Counted from the stretch's first letter, positions 22,801 through 35,991 are shown. The stretch: 64,000 bases of DNA from Lepidodermella squamata (GCA_047495785.1 JBLDXI010000001.1:248001-312000), one strand, 5' to 3'. The notes: a model not told the origin generated them from the letters alone. Made by a program: numbers and translations.

Positions 22801-25800
22801 CTACCGATTGCCGGAGTGTATTGAGCGATGGCACGCAGAGTATTCAATGGGCTTTGAGAATCAAGGAAATACCAGAAAATTAGACAGCGGTTGCCACTAG
22901 CCGTGAAAGTTGTGCTTTTAGTCAGCCTCACATCTGAGGTCGTTTTCCCGGTCACGGACATTGCATATCCATACGATGTTCCAGTGGTATGATCAACCGA
23001 AATAGCGCTTTGTGCTGTTATCAAAAATATATTCATGTGTAAGGCATAACCTAGATAAAAAATATGTTTACTTCGTCGCCAAGTCGGATTTGAGCTGTCC
23101 GAAACCCAATCGCATTGATCGCTTTCAAAGTCGCAGGCATTCGAGGTAATTTTGGGACAGCCACCCTCGAACAATGCAGTTGATTTTACCGAAAAGACTC
23201 CAGACCAGCGTGTGTCGTTCGAGGAAGATTCGGCGGTAACCCCAAACTTCAACGTGAAATCGTAGTTGGAGTCGATGGGCAAGCTCACTGAGCGGTATTT
23301 GTAGCCCTGAGAACCCAGGCGAGCAAAAATGACTCGTTCGCCGCCATTTGATATCAGCGTTGCCATTGTCGTGCCAGGATAGCTGCCGTGAAAAGCGTAC
23401 TCCATCTGGAAGCAGTACTTGCCGCCGGCAGCAGGAGTCGAAGTTAGCCATGCGTTGAAACTGTCACCAGTCAACATGTAAGAGATAGTGGCTGTCGATT
23501 CTGCAATAATAGGACATAATTAGACTCGCTGCAATTTAAGATGAAAAATATTGCCTTGGTTCATTGGGTCGACCTTTGCTTCCCAACGAATCGAGTTGTC
23601 CGAAGTTTCCCGTTGCCACAAGCAGAACGGATTGGCTGCGTCTTTGAAATCGCAAGTCAGTGCTCGAGAGCCTAACATAACATTTTTTGGAGATCATTCA
23701 ATAATAAAAAACAAGGATTTCTCACTTAAATCGACCGGGTTGTTCCCGCCAGGCAGAACCTTGCAGCCCGGAGCAGACGAATCGAAGAAGACATCGTCAA
23801 TGGCCAAGGCTCCGCTGTATTCGTCGCTGTTGTAGGTAGCCTCAAAGACAATTTGATAAGACTGTTTGAACGATGTAAGATCGATTGGCAGGGTTGCAGA
23901 TTGCCAATACGCGTTCGCACGATCGGTGGTCGACCAAAGAGTTCGCTCGCCCTCCGGAGTGGCGGCAATGACTCGAAGAGTCGTCATATCGTTCAAACTC
24001 GCTGCAGAACTGTAGAATGAAAACCGAAGACAGCCGACATCCCCAGCATTGCGCGGTTGACTTCTTAGGCGTGCCAAGTCACCGCGTCTCCGGAAGGGTG
24101 TCAATGGAGCGTAAGCGTATTGACCTTAATAGATTGAAAAGATAAGCACGCTAAAAATAAATGAAGCTGGAAACTTTACCATCGCTGGTCTTCAGCGTAT
24201 TGTCGAAGGCAATAGGACCGTCGTACAAACCGGAACCGATAAGCCAGTCGAATTTCGAGTTTTCCTCGTCGTTCTCCCAAGTGCATAAACCATTTTCGAA
24301 GTCGCATTTATCTTAACAGATTCAAAATTTAGGAATAAGTAAGTTTAATCCCAATAGACTTGAATAATTACCAGGATTCTCGCATGCATGCCTTAGAATT
24401 TTAATATCGTCGACAGCAAATACTTTGTTGGAAAAGCTTGACCCAAGGACATCGTATCGGGCGTTGAACACCAAGTTAAAACTAGAGCTGCCTTGCGATG
24501 CTGCAAAAAATTATTAGAGCTCAAAACTTGGATCAATTTTCGCAGCAATTTTTTACAGAAATCATGCTCTGCAAAACTCCAAGACGAAGGAGCACTAGGA
24601 AGGCCGCTAATGACAGGCCCTCTGTCGCAATTGTTGATACAAACATCCATCCCAGCATTACTGGATGATGAATCTGATCCCAACTTGTACCTGCATATGC
24701 AAATTGTTAAAGCATTCAGTTTTCTAGAAAATAGCCTTATCTTACCAGAATTGAAGGCAATACTGTGGTGGCGGTGGTGACTGGGACTCCGTGAAAGAAA
24801 CGCTTAGCTGAGAAACATAGCTCTGCCTGCCATCCGCAGATACCGAAGCGTAGGTTCCTGAAAAGGCGACGAATTCGAGGCCTTGGTTGATTTTCACACA
24901 AATTTACCTTTGGTTGTCTGCAGGGTATGATCTGAGCCGACAGCATTGAAAACCCACTTCCCATTGCCAGACACTGAAGTTGAGGTGGAACCGCAGGGCG
25001 CCGATGTACCATCTTCAAAATTGCATTCAAGCTCTAAAGAGACAAAATTTATACGCTTCCGATCGTGCAATATTTAAACCCCACCTCTTCTGGGACATGC
25101 TCCATTCGCAATAACAAGGTCATCTATAGCGACAGTTCCAGAATACTGTCGGGATTTTGTGCTTGAGAAGTAGAACTATAACAGATAGTAATAATTTGAG
25201 AGACAAAGCAATTCTCAAAACAATTTACGGGAATAGATGTGGAGGAAGCCGTGGTTGTATACTCGGCGTAGTTCCATGCCTTGCCTTTGTTTTCCGTGCG
25301 AACCCAATAATCGTCATTTCGCGAAATGAGTCCAGTTTTGAGACCGCTTGAAATAATTATACGAGATCCGTCAGCCCAATACCAGAAAGAAACGCAGTAT
25401 TTTCCAGTGGCAGGAACTCTAATATTGTTATTTAAATCGATGGACGGAGTTGTTGATGTACTGTATAATGTTGCGTAATAGTAATAGCCCGAGCCCGTAG
25501 TGTGATCACGGAATGGTCCCGAGCACCCCGCTCCTGTTCCAGATCCGCACGCTCGAACCCATCCGCTGCCAGTAGTGGTGAATGAGCAGGTATTCGCATC
25601 GAAGTTACAAGAAAACGCAACGTTTGATGGCGCTGAAAAGATGAAAATCTTTCGAATGTGATAAGCTGAGTAGAAAGCTAGTAAATATACCAAAGGTAGG
25701 ATAAGGCGTGACCGGAGTTGTGGTTGTTGGTAAGGGTCGTTGCGTGATCGGGTTGGTCGGAGAAGCTTCAGCCGGGTGCAAAGCGCCACTAATACCGTCG

Positions 25801-28800
25801 TAAACAACGATGTCATCAATGGCAAGCAAACCATAGCTGTTGGAACCGCGAGTGGCCTTGAAGGTAATCTGATACACATCGCTCGAGGCTGGCAAACTGA
25901 AACGCCCATATCGCCATTTTGATTCACGATCTTGCGAATCCTTGTGCCAAATCATCACTGGGCTTGTTTTACCGGCTTTAATATCTGTTTCCGACAATGT
26001 GTACGCTTCTAAAACACCCGACTCTGGCCCAGTGATGTAGTAGTAAAATGTAACAACTATGGGCACGCCGTAACCTTGAAGCCATTGGCTCTTGAGAACA
26101 GCTGTTTTCCCGAATTCGGCTCGGTGGACCAGTTGGTCAATAAAACCGAAGCCGCCAAGATTTTCGTAGCTAAGTGTGTGATCAGTTGGCGGCGTAGGAA
26201 TGCTAGTGAGGCCAGGCGCTGTTCCGATAAGCCACGGCATTGCTGTACTATCGGTGAAATCGGAGGAATATGAACACGTGGGCGATTCGAAGTTGCAGAC
26301 CGCTAAATAACAGGGGCTCCATCATAAAGCCACACTATACTTCCTGATCAACTTACATTTCCGAGGACAGGCATGCTGCAATACAACTAGGTCATCTATC
26401 GCTAACCAGCGTTGATTTGTGCTGCAAGAGACTCCATCAATCGGTTCCGCGTGGATCTCAAGCAGACCGTCATGGCCGTAAGCGGGTAAGGTCAAATACG
26501 CGTGTTTCCATTGCTCGATGTCATCGGAGGGTTCGCTTTGCACGGGGGACTTGGGGCCCGGCGCCACCAACTGGCTGAACCACAAATTATTGACACTGAT
26601 GCCGGCATGGAGCTTCACGCATTCACCACCACGTTGGTACCAGAACGAGGCGCAGTGCTCGTAGCTTGCATCATACCTTCGAAAAATTATTAAAACAATA
26701 GATTTCTCGACTTAAGCCTTAATTCTTGAACATACTTGATTTTGAATTCTGTCATCACAACAACATTACTCGCGATAGCGTAGTGACCTAACGCAGTCTG
26801 GAAAGTTTTGTCCACCAGTGGGCCACTCGGTCCCATTTCTTTAGCTTGTTTCACGGTAAATGGCTCAGCAACAGGGTCATTTTGCTGAACGCAGCCGTCA
26901 TGGCCCTCGAACGAACAAGAATGAGGTGGTGTTGGGAGACATGAATGGGGAGACAGCACAAAGTTGTCTAAAGCTATTCCGCCCAGGTATGACTTCATTG
27001 GTGGAGCCGCTTCTGCTTCAATAATTATCTATGAATAAGCATATTTGGTAAGTATGTTCAATCATTCCCGACATTCTAACTTACTGCAAAATTATTCTTC
27101 AAGCCCAAACTCGCGATGTCAATCTTAGCATCAACCCAAATGTCACCTTGCGAGCCGGTTCGTTGCCAAAGAACTCCTCGCTCCGGTGTATCCTCCTCAA
27201 CAATGTAAACCGAAAGTTTGCCCACGCTCGGGCCGAACATGTAGTACCCAAAATTGAAACAACCAACATTGTTAGGATCGAGTACTTGAGACGCGATATT
27301 GGCAACATTCGGTGAGGAGGTGTCAAAATCGCTAGACAGCGAAATGGGCAGGAGCAGGTAGTGGCCCTCGTCATTTTTCTTGAGAGTGAAATCACGACGT
27401 GGGCCGTTGATGCCATAGCCATTTTTCGCGGAAATAACGGTGAAATTTTTGTTGTCATTTTGAATTTGCCACGCTTGACAACCTGGCTTCCTCATGTCCT
27501 CAAAATCGCAATAGCCGTCATCATTCGCCAGCTTAACATACGTGAAGTAGTTCATAACCGGCTGAAATTTAGTGGTGCAATATTTGAACTGGGTTGTAAC
27601 GCACGAACTGCGAGTGGTCTCGTAAACAAAGGCAGCGCATGATTGATCAGCTTGGCAAAGCTGAGCGCATTTCCGTCGCGAAACAGAGTTGTATTTTGTT
27701 GATTGGCCCAAATAGCTGCAGACTCCCGAATACATAATGTATCCGCCGAATTCTAAAGTCATAGTAATTATTGTCAAGTGTGATCTGTATAGCTGCGAAT
27801 AAAATTACCGATTTTCTCGAAAGTTTCTCGGTCGCTGACTGTTTTCAGCGTGGTACATGGCTCAGGGTGCAAAAAGCATTCCTTTCCGACGGGCGCGTAA
27901 ACAAACGCTCCGCAAGTATTGTCCGCATCGCACTCTTCGGCGCATGAATCTGGGGTAAGCTTAGCAGAGAGTGATTTCGAAGGGACTGAATCACACTGTC
28001 CAATTTGTCCGAAATATTTTGGCACAACTTTTCGCTCGTAAACCCGCCGATCCGTGTTGGAGACCAAGGTCGGGCAGTTATTCGATTTCAACATGCACGT
28101 TCTCTTCGAATGATCGTAGACAAAAACCTTACAATTGTCACCCTCTTTCTTGCAATCGCGGTCACATTCACGCAGCGAAATGTCCTTGTATGTAGCGATC
28201 GTTGGAACCGTTGACTGACAGTCACCGACGCGCGAGTAAAATTCATCGACCTCTGATTTGGGATAGTGAAATTGCTTGCAGAAATTAATTAAAAAATTCA
28301 AGAATACCACTCGGGGGCCATTTGAGATTTTCGCTGATGTCAGGCATGGCGCAAAAATCGCCATTCTTGGGTTCAGGCTTGCCTGGTGAAAAATTATGCA
28401 TTGGTCGCAAGTTCAAAGCCTATTTATATTCCGCTTACATGAACAACGGCCATCGGTAAATGAGAAGTCATCAAGCATGAATCCACCTTGCGCTTTAATG
28501 ATGAGCTATTAACGATATGGATTGCTGGCTTAGTAATATTCGATGTCCTGCAAAGAACTTACGCGATGGTAAGAGCGTGAATGGTACGAGAATGAAGCAT
28601 AGACCCAATGTGCCAAAGGTTCTGAGGTGGACTGATGTTCGTATACCAGCTTTTCATCTTCGCTAGGAGCCTCGCCGTGATGCTGCAAGGGCTCAACGTA
28701 AACCGAAATACTGCCGGCATTTGTTCCAGGGTTCATCCAAAAGCTAACGCAGCGAGCACTTGTTGGATCAAGGGTACCACCGCTTCTCAATTTGCTCACT

Positions 28801-30663
28801 GCATCCGCGTCCTCAGATGCATACATGTAACCCGCTGAAAAGTTTCAAGTTAATTCATCAAAGCTACATATACTCATTAATTATACCTGAGCTACTCATA
28901 AAGGTGTGATCGAAAACCGATGACATCAGGAATGACAAAGTGTGGCTGTGACAATAGAATCAGTCAATCAGAGGATGGGCACATTTTAAGTTTAATCTTA
29001 CACTGATGGTACTTGAATCCAGCTGTGATAGGTCGAATCGACGTCTGTTGTCTCCCAATACGGCATGATATTTTCAAAGTCGTCATCGCCTAGAATTATC
29101 ATGTGTCGTATTTGAACTTGGAAATTTAAATCACGACTTGTTTACCATTACGACGGCAGTAATCTTCCTCAACGCTGTCAAATGACGACAAATCATCAAT
29201 TGCAATACCACCCCCATAAGGACTGCAAAATCGACCTTCGATCGAAAACTAAAAAGATGAAAAAATCAAGTGTTTAACTCCCATATTTTCCAAGCGTCAT
29301 GAATTTTCCCACCCTGAGAGAGGCTCTAGAGTTTAGTTCCAAATGCCGAACCCATGACATGTCGATGTAGGCATGCATAGCGGTCCAGCTCTTATCGTTA
29401 ACGTCCATGTTCAAACGGCCGACCCATGGCGTGCTGATTATGTTAATACTGTCACCTTCGACCCGATTGAGATGGATGTAAAGAGTTGCAGATCGATAGG
29501 CGGTTCCTTCGGAGCCACTCTTCGTTAAGGCTCTGGCGTAGAATCGCATACAATAGCTGCCCTTATTGATATCTATAGGACGATCATTTTTCTCCTCGAT
29601 ATGCCCATAATAGCAACCCCCTTCTGGTGCAATCAACGCCATCACACCACCTTCCTCCGATCGTGTCGTGTGGTCTGTATCAAGGGGTGGAACTTCCGCT
29701 GGTTCGACTTCGAACCACTGAATTGCTGTACTTTCGTTTTTCCAAGGGCTAGGCCACTCGCCAGGACCAGCCGCCTGCCATATCTCGCAGTCAAGCCCGC
29801 CATCGAAGGTGCAATACGGTGGGTCTAAGGTTTTACTTGATTTATAACAGACAAAAAAATGTGAGTTTTGAATTACTGTAGTTTGGGTTTTCGCAGTAGC
29901 CGCCTACTAGCGTGTCAATTGCAACAATGCCATGATATCCTGAACCGAAAACTTCAGCTCGGAAATAAATCTCGCATTGATCTGCAGGGTCGTTGGAAAC
30001 ATGCGCTTTCGCAAACTGCCATCCTGGACGCAGCTGGCTGGACCCGTCGGTTTGCCAGATGACTGTCTCTTTTCCTGCAATATCTGTGCTCTCTCCGCCA
30101 GGCAAGCACTGTAAGGAGGACGTATTAATACTCATCGTGCTTATTTTAGTACTCATGTTGGAGTGCTTTCAACTTACGTCTCTGATAATCTGCAGCTTAG
30201 CGATACTTGTTCCGAATAAATAGTACTGAAAGTTGAGGCATTTGACGTCATCCGATGTGACAACCAGAGGTGTTTTCATAACCGCCAAGTCCCCAACAGA
30301 TAATTTCTCAGGCATTACATCGAGATACAGATAGCCTCCGTCTATTTCGTCAGTATGAAATTAAGTTCGAAGCTTTCGAAAATTTTGCACATACCACTTT
30401 GACCTTCCCCATCTGTTTTGGGCAAATCCTGTCCTGGGGAATCTTTAGCAACTGTTCTTGTCCATTTTAGTGTGGTGTTATCTGGGGACTGATCAAGGCA
30501 AACATTTGTGTCGTCGTCGAATGTGCATAGCAGTTCCGTTCGACCGGTAATTGATAACGAAACTATTTTTGAACCATCAAATGTTGCTCGGAAAATTTTA
30601 ATTGTTTGAATTTTACTGACCTGTTATTGCTAATATGAATATGAAGCTGCGTTGGCTATTCAT
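16807..30663 (-). CDS. Giant MAM/PAN/LDL-receptor-A receptor, 5' (N-terminal) portion, ending at a transposon insertion
   Basis: The first exon (30621-30663) and the second (acceptor TAG near 30575) give a signal peptide, MNSQRSFIFILAIT then VSLSITGRTE. The protein then runs through about 19 complete MAM domains, each opening with a CDFE/CTFD-like motif and closing with an AIDDI-like motif (near 30.5, 29.8, 29.1, 27.5, 26.9, 26.3, 25.6, 25.0, 24.3, 23.7, 23.1, 22.6, 21.9, 21.4, 20.9, 20.1, 19.2, 18.3 and 17.7 kb). Three PAN/apple domains lie at 28.2-27.5 kb and LDL-A repeats near 20.2, 19.4 and 18.5 kb. The last domain, from NQCDFESDTCDW (17.1 kb), is cut after its central strand (NDIGQLSV) by the transposon and resumes at 9827. 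The whole receptor is estimated at 5,000-6,000 residues. MALRD1-type proteins are the closest remembered relatives, but PAN domains are unusual for them. If translated as it stands, the product would run into transposon sequence and lose its membrane anchor. Confidence 0.8.
27545..28235 (-). other. Three consecutive PAN/apple domains in the receptor
   Basis: Each module has the six-Cys apple pattern with a central C..DC....C..FVY...KRTC arrangement: VGDCQSTVPT...CKVFVYDHSKRTC, then GQCDSVPSKS...CGAFVYAPVGKEC, then SGVCSYLGQS...CAAFVYETTRSSC. The first two share one exon region (28.24-27.81 kb); the third follows an intron and is joined directly to a MAM domain. They probably bind protein or carbohydrate (family knowledge). 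Confidence 0.75.
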
Positions 30664-31310
30664 TAGCAATATGAATGGCCAGGCAACAACTCAAGCACGC
30701 GATGTCTGTTATCACTAAGGAAAGCAATTCGAAACCTATCGAATCTAAATCAAAGAACACAACTATTGTTTCAAGTATAAATAATTATGTGTCGAAGTAT
30801 TTAACAATTAGCCTGATGACAAAATAGAGTTTACTCCGGGGATTTCTTATCTTTTCGCTGTTTTTGCGTCTTATAAACGCCAACATTTCGCGTTTCAGAG
30901 CTTCTTATCTCCTGAGCTTGTTTGAATTTGCCTACTTAGATAACCATTTCATGTATCCGGCGCAATGATGTCTCGTGCTTCAATTTTTTATTCTCTCCAT
31001 CCTACCGATATAAATTAATTGATGTGTATCTGCGCCCGGTGCAGTGTTTAGATACAAAGTTCAAACCCACTCAAAACAACTTATCATTGGGCGTGCCACG
31101 ATATCTTGCCGACCTGATAAGGCTACCGTTAACATTTCACAGCTTGTGTGAAATTTGCCACGGTTCTGAAGGCGGGCTGGACAAGTGAAGGAAGAGCAAT
31201 TGAAGGCCGAGTTATTCATGAAAAGCATATTTTTATTTAATGTTTCGCTGACAACTTTGGCACAATAAAATTCTCATCAACAGAATAAAAATCGTGCAAT
31301 AGCATTTATA
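30664..31310. other. Intergenic region between receptor start and LRR gene end
   Basis: No gene is seen. It should hold the receptor's promoter near 30.7-31.0 kb and the 3' UTR of the LRR gene. A minus-strand AATAAA complement (tttatt) lies near 31232. Confidence 0.5.
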
Positions 31311-32237
31311 TCATTTTATTCGGACAACCAAGAATCCAGGGGTGACGTCGGGCTCATCTGGCTTCGGGAACAGCTTTTTATTTTTCAGTTTCAAAGGCAT
31401 GCTGTACCAATCAAAGAAATTAGCTTCCCACCATGACTTCCGATCAATGTAAGCGTTCAATGCTTCTTCGGCATCATCATAACTTCGCCACAAACGCGCG
31501 CGGTTGTCCCCAAATGATTGAGTTTTTGTGTGCAAATAACTATTTGGTGGACTCATAGCAGCGGACGGCTGAGCTTTGGCTTTGAGGCTCGAAGACGAAG
31601 TTTGAATGGGTCGACTTTCTTGCAAGAGCAAATCAGCTCGGAAAGTAACAGATGGTGAAAGAAATCGATTGTAAGAAACGGTCAGAGCGTGTCGATCTAA
31701 TCGCTCTAGTGAAGGTAAGGCTTCCACGATTCTGGCTTGGTAATTTTCTTCTTGAGATACCGGATTATTAAATAAGGTCAGTGTTCGCAACGAGGTCATC
31801 CGTTTTAGGTTATTGCAAATTTCAGCAACATCCCGCAGCTGGTTACAGTGGAGGCATAAAACTTGTAATCCTTGATGAAAGATAACGTTTGAGCTACGAA
31901 AAATTGCATGCTGAATTCACTAACCGGAAATTTTCCGCAATCCGCTGATATCGCATATTTCATTTTCCTGAAGATAGAGCTCTTTCAAACGAACATTTAG
32001 CGACAGAAAATTGACGTCACGAAGTTTATTTGATGCAAGCCATACGACATTAAGGTTGGTGTAGCGCCCAAAAGAGGGCAGTGAATTGAAATTTTTATAG
32101 CTTAGATACAAATTGCGAAGATCCTTCAGTCGTTTTAGACCTTGCCGCGCCATTTGCGATTCAATGAAATCCACGCTAGGTAGATCGCCCAGTGTATTTT
32201 GAGGATTGTTCCTCTTGTTTTCGCTTTTGGCAAGCAT
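31311..32237 (-). CDS. Leucine-rich repeat protein (LRRC72-like, probably ciliary)
   Basis: Two exons, 31925-32237 and 31311-31870, join through a 54-nt intron (CCG|GTTAGT to ATCAAG|GA) and give 290 residues from ATG 32237. Four to five LRRs are visible: LRNLYLSYKNFNSLPSF, LNVVWLASNKLRDV, LKELYLQENEICDISGL, LQVLCLHCNQLRDV and LRTLTLFNNPVSQEENY. They are capped by the RIVEALPSLERLDRHAL motif typical of SDS22-like ciliary LRR proteins. The C-terminus is Ser-rich with a WWEANFFDWY motif. The N-terminal segment (QMARQGLKRLKDLRNLYLS) resembles LRRC72. An in-frame TGA lies just upstream of the ATG, and the neighbouring RIIa-like frame overlaps the start, so a single fused protein would need a frameshift. 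The symbol is left blank because the assignment is from memory. Confidence 0.65.
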
Positions 32238-32533
32238 CGATCATAAATTGCAGAGGATCAACAGGTTTTTGATAAACTAGTTCTGCAGTTAAGTTCTAAA
32301 CACGAAAAACAATGATCAATTTAAACATTTCAAGTGGAAACTACCTGGAAAAATGCTACGACACCGTGTTTCGTGAAATGAAGAAATGACTTCTGAAGCG
32401 GGTCGTTCTCGGTTTCGAATTGCTGAGATTTGAAAGGAGGCAATGAAAACTTTTGTGTCTTTGTGCTAAACACTGCTTCTGTCGGCGTTTTTGCGGAGTT
32501 TTCATTCATTTCCCAGCGAATGAAACGGCACAA
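32176..32533 (-). CDS. Small RIIa/Dpy30-like dimerisation protein overlapping the LRR gene
   Basis: Exons 32345-32533 and 32176-32295 join in phase 0 (TTCCAG|GTAG to GTTTAG|AAC) and give 102 residues ending in TAG at 32176-32178. The C-terminal half reads FLHFTKHGVVAFFQ then NLTAELVYQKPVDPLQFMID, which matches the RIIa/Dpy30-type docking helix pair (Hxx..FF..LT..L....P.DP..F). This is a fold common in axonemal proteins and adenylate kinases. Its end overlaps the first 62 nt of the LRR frame in another reading frame. It may be a separate small protein, the 5' part of a bicistronic transcript, or the true N-terminus of the LRR protein separated by a sequencing or assembly indel. No GT donor exists between the RIIa motif and its stop that would join the frames by splicing while keeping the motif. 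Confidence 0.5.
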
Positions 32534-33234
32534 TCTTACTACTCAAAAAACGAAAAGCAGAACTGTTAGGGAAATCGTTGTCATAACAACTGGTAAAATT
32601 AAACTGTAAAATTAAAATTAAGCTATTCATTTTTGTGCAAAAGTAAATTTTCTCAATATTTTGTTGAAACCCAAAAATCTACTGATTAATTCAGGTCGCT
32701 GATCGGAGAAATCGTCGGTCGATGCGCGGGTTTTTTCCCGTTGAGTTGCCGAAGTGCTCAAGGACGATAACCGAAAAAACAGGTGTGCTGTTTACAAGAA
32801 TGGGACACCAGCTAGAAGGAATCTGCTGTTATAGAAAGAATATTTATTTTCTGCCAAAAGAGTATAGTCCCAATTCAATCCGGATGAAAGTTCCGGATTT
32901 TGTGTCCACTGGAATCAGTCCAGTGCTTGCCCCACCCTCCCCTCACGCCAAACCCCACTTTTCACTAGTTAACGGTCACATACAAAGCATAAAGAATAAT
33001 ATCTACTCATTTTTATACGATCCGTCGTGGCTGAGTTGCTTTTGCTACTTGGTTGCACCGGTCTCTCATTGCTCTCTTCCTGATACTGTATCCAGCTGAG
33101 TAAACTTTTAGCTTACGCTTAAATTTTGCGAACAAGCGCAAATAGTATTGGTTTACGCTCTCGGAAATTTTGATAGCGTTTCATAATTATTCTTTACATC
33201 TAATCTGCAGAACTTTAGACCAGCTAACAAACTT
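32534..33234. other. Divergent promoter region between the RIIa/LRR locus and CASD1
   Basis: The region contains one 125-codon open frame (32722-33099, plus) with no recognisable domain or composition, and it stops before the CASD1 start. It is more likely 5' UTR or chance. It should hold the promoters of both divergent genes. Confidence 0.4.
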
Positions 33235-35991
33235 ATGAATTTTGCCAAATCACTCAAAAGTTCAGACTACAAGGAATTCGTTAGTATTTTCAACGCGGAA
33301 AATGCCAAGCTGATAGCATTCGTAATCGCCTTGTGGTTATTCGTGTTTCATGCCTACTTTTACTTCACTTACGGTAAATTATCGTTTTGAAAACTTATCC
33401 ATGCTAAATAAACCTTTCATCGCCCACTTGTTTAGGCAGTGATCGGTGTGAATGGGTGCTCAAGCTTGGTCGCCCGGTTGCAAGCGACTCGTGGATGGCA
33501 TACGGATGCATGTTGCATCATTACAACTCGAAGGACGCTAAACTTTGCATGAATTATATTGCTTATTGGGGCGGTCAAAACCGGCTAGTATTTGTTGGAG
33601 ATTCGCGAATACGACAGCTTTACGAAGAAGTAGTTTCGCTATTTCAACCGATTAAAAACAAGACAAAGAAGCACTCTGATCTGGAATACGTTGATGAAAA
33701 AATTGCGCTGGAGTTGATGTTTCGATGGCAGCCCATGGTAAATGAATCGATGTATGCTGATTTCAAAAGTTGGGTCGATGCTGAGAAGCACAACAGACCT
33801 ACTCTGGTCGTTGTGGGTTCGGGAACTTGGGCTATCAAAGAAAACAATGGATCTATTGCAGCGAGGGCGAACTTTCGCGCTAATCTGACGACAATTATGC
33901 CGCTCATTGAGAAGCTGCATCATACTAGTGCGGTCATTTGGATGATGCAGGATGATGTGATCGAAAATTTGTTAACGCCAAATCGATCAATGATTACTAA
34001 CGAGCAAATCAGCCTGTATAACTCGGCTGTTCTAGAGCTATTCCGCTACTCAAGTGCCTCCATTTGGTCGTCGAATCGTCTGATTTCACAGGCCTATCCT
34101 TCATTCAATGGTGACGGCCTTCACATGAGTGACAATGCCCTTCGCCTTGATGCTCAACTCTTAATGAACTACTACTGCAATAGACACTTGAATCACCCGG
34201 ATGCCACTTGTTGTAGAACACCGGAGCACATGACATTTTCCCAGGCAACTGTTGGCATCGTCTATATTTTCGCTGTTGTCGCTTCGCTAATCGCTGCGAT
34301 TTCTTGGCGAGCAAGGTCGAATGGCGGAAATGGCAGTCGAAATCAGGTAGCACCGGTCGCGCCACAAGCAGCCAACGGCGCAGCGACAACTTCGTCGTCA
34401 ATCGCTCAGCCTTCATGGCTTTCGAGCTTTCTGTCAACCTTTGCTCGTTTCTCTCTTATTATGCTCTACATGTATGTTTGTGATCGAACGGACTTCTTCA
34501 TGCGAGAAAACAAGCAATCAGGTCTAGTGAACTTTTTCTTGCCCCTCGTTTACGCTTTGGCGCTAGGCATTTTCTTCACCGAACGGTAGCTTGCTAAGCT
34601 TGCGTTTAGCTATCGTTAACATATCGTTTTTAACCCATTGCGTAGACTGGAAGGAAGGCATGCTGGTTTCTTGAATCGGTTCCAAACCGAAGAATGGAAA
34701 GGCTGGATGCAAGTCACAATCCTGCTCTATCACCTAAGCGGCGCCTCAGCAGTCGTTCCTGTTTACGCTGTTGTTCGAGCCTTGGTTTCCGCATACATTT
34801 TCCTAAATGGCTATGCCCACACAACTTACTTCCTATCGGGTGGAAGCTTCGGTTTGCATAGAATCTGTAAACAACTCTTCCGCCTCAACTTTCTCACTTT
34901 CATGATGTAAGTTAATTTTTGTAATGGTATGAGTTACTTGATCCGATTTTCTAGGTGCTTGACAATGAACCGGCCTTACATGTTCTACTACTTCGTCCCG
35001 CTGATAACATTTTGGTTTCTGACAGTGTGCTTTTTCTTCTCTATTCCTCCGAGGCCGCTACTTCGGCCTGCGGAAATTCCGTCTTCGAACGGTACACAGC
35101 CCCTGCTGGTTTCGGGGGTTATCATGTGGCCAGTTCTCAACACCCTGATTCGTTTATTTTTGCTATTCTGCTTCATCAGTATTCTTCATTATTCAGAATC
35201 TTTCTTCAGTCAGGTTTGATAAATCACTGCTTCATCTCCAAATGTTTAATCATTGATTTTTTCAGATCTTTTTGTGGGCTCCTATCAAATTTTTATTCGT
35301 GACCAGTGACGACAGCCTTCACGAGTGGCGTTTCCGTTGGGAGGTTGACCGCTATTCAGCCCTATCTGGCTGCGCCTTCGGTCTAATTGTAGCTTTGCTG
35401 CGGCAAAGATCGCTACTACCGGACTCGGATACTGCGGCTTGTCGGCCTCTGTCTGCACTTTTTGTCGCAATCGGCTCCGTCACGGTGCTAATCGGTTACA
35501 TTCTATGGACATTACTGTGTTCCAATAAGGTGAGGATTATAAATCATTGTGAGATAGATTTGTAAACTGTTTAAATTCTAATTTAGCAAATGTGTAATCA
35601 AGTGCATCCTTGGATTGTTGGACCTGTCGTTCTCAGCTACGTGCTGCTTCGGAATCTCCCCTCTGCTATACGGTCTCGATATTCATCATTCCTGGCGTGG
35701 TTCGGGCACATTTCTCTCGAGCTGTTTCTTGCTCAGTACCACATCTGGCTCGCCTCTGATACTCGAGGAGTTTTAGTACTCATCCCGAATTACCCGGCTC
35801 TCAACATCCTGATCACCTCTTTCCTCTTTGTGGCTGCAAGCCACGAGCTGCAGGCAGCTACAGGCCGCTTGGCGGATATGCTGATACCCGATGCAACCCA
35901 TCTTCTCATTAGGAACTTTGTTCTTTTCTCGCTATCACTGTTGCTTGCTGCCAACTTTCACCTATTCATGCCCCGTGCCAATACCGTTTGA
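33235..35991 (+). CDS. CASD1: N-acetylneuraminate 9-O-acetyltransferase (CASD1)
   Basis: Six exons join in phase: 33235-33373, 33436-34585, 34646-34906, 34955-35213, 35266-35529 and 35587-35991, giving 825 residues (human about 797). A membrane helix near residues 22-42 precedes a lumenal SGNH/PC-esterase domain. That domain has the nucleophile motif NRLVFVGDSRIRQL (Ser about 103) and the Asp-His pair in NGDGLHMSDN (about 273-276). Multi-pass membrane segments follow, with the acyltransferase-3-like signatures FQTEEWKGWMQVTILLYHLS, MNRPYMFYYFVPL, LHEWRFRWEVDRY and FGHISLELFLAQYHIWLA. In the Golgi, CASD1 transfers acetyl from acetyl-CoA to the 9-OH of sialic acids. Its presence suggests this animal makes or modifies sialic or related acidic sugars (inference). 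The start is the first ATG of an exon that ends in a good donor. Confidence 0.93.

Noticed and set aside
32722-33099. 125-codon open frame between the LRR locus and CASD1
   Set aside because: No domain, no signal peptide and no splice support; biased composition and position fit CASD1 5' flank. Kept only as a remark in the intergenic entry.
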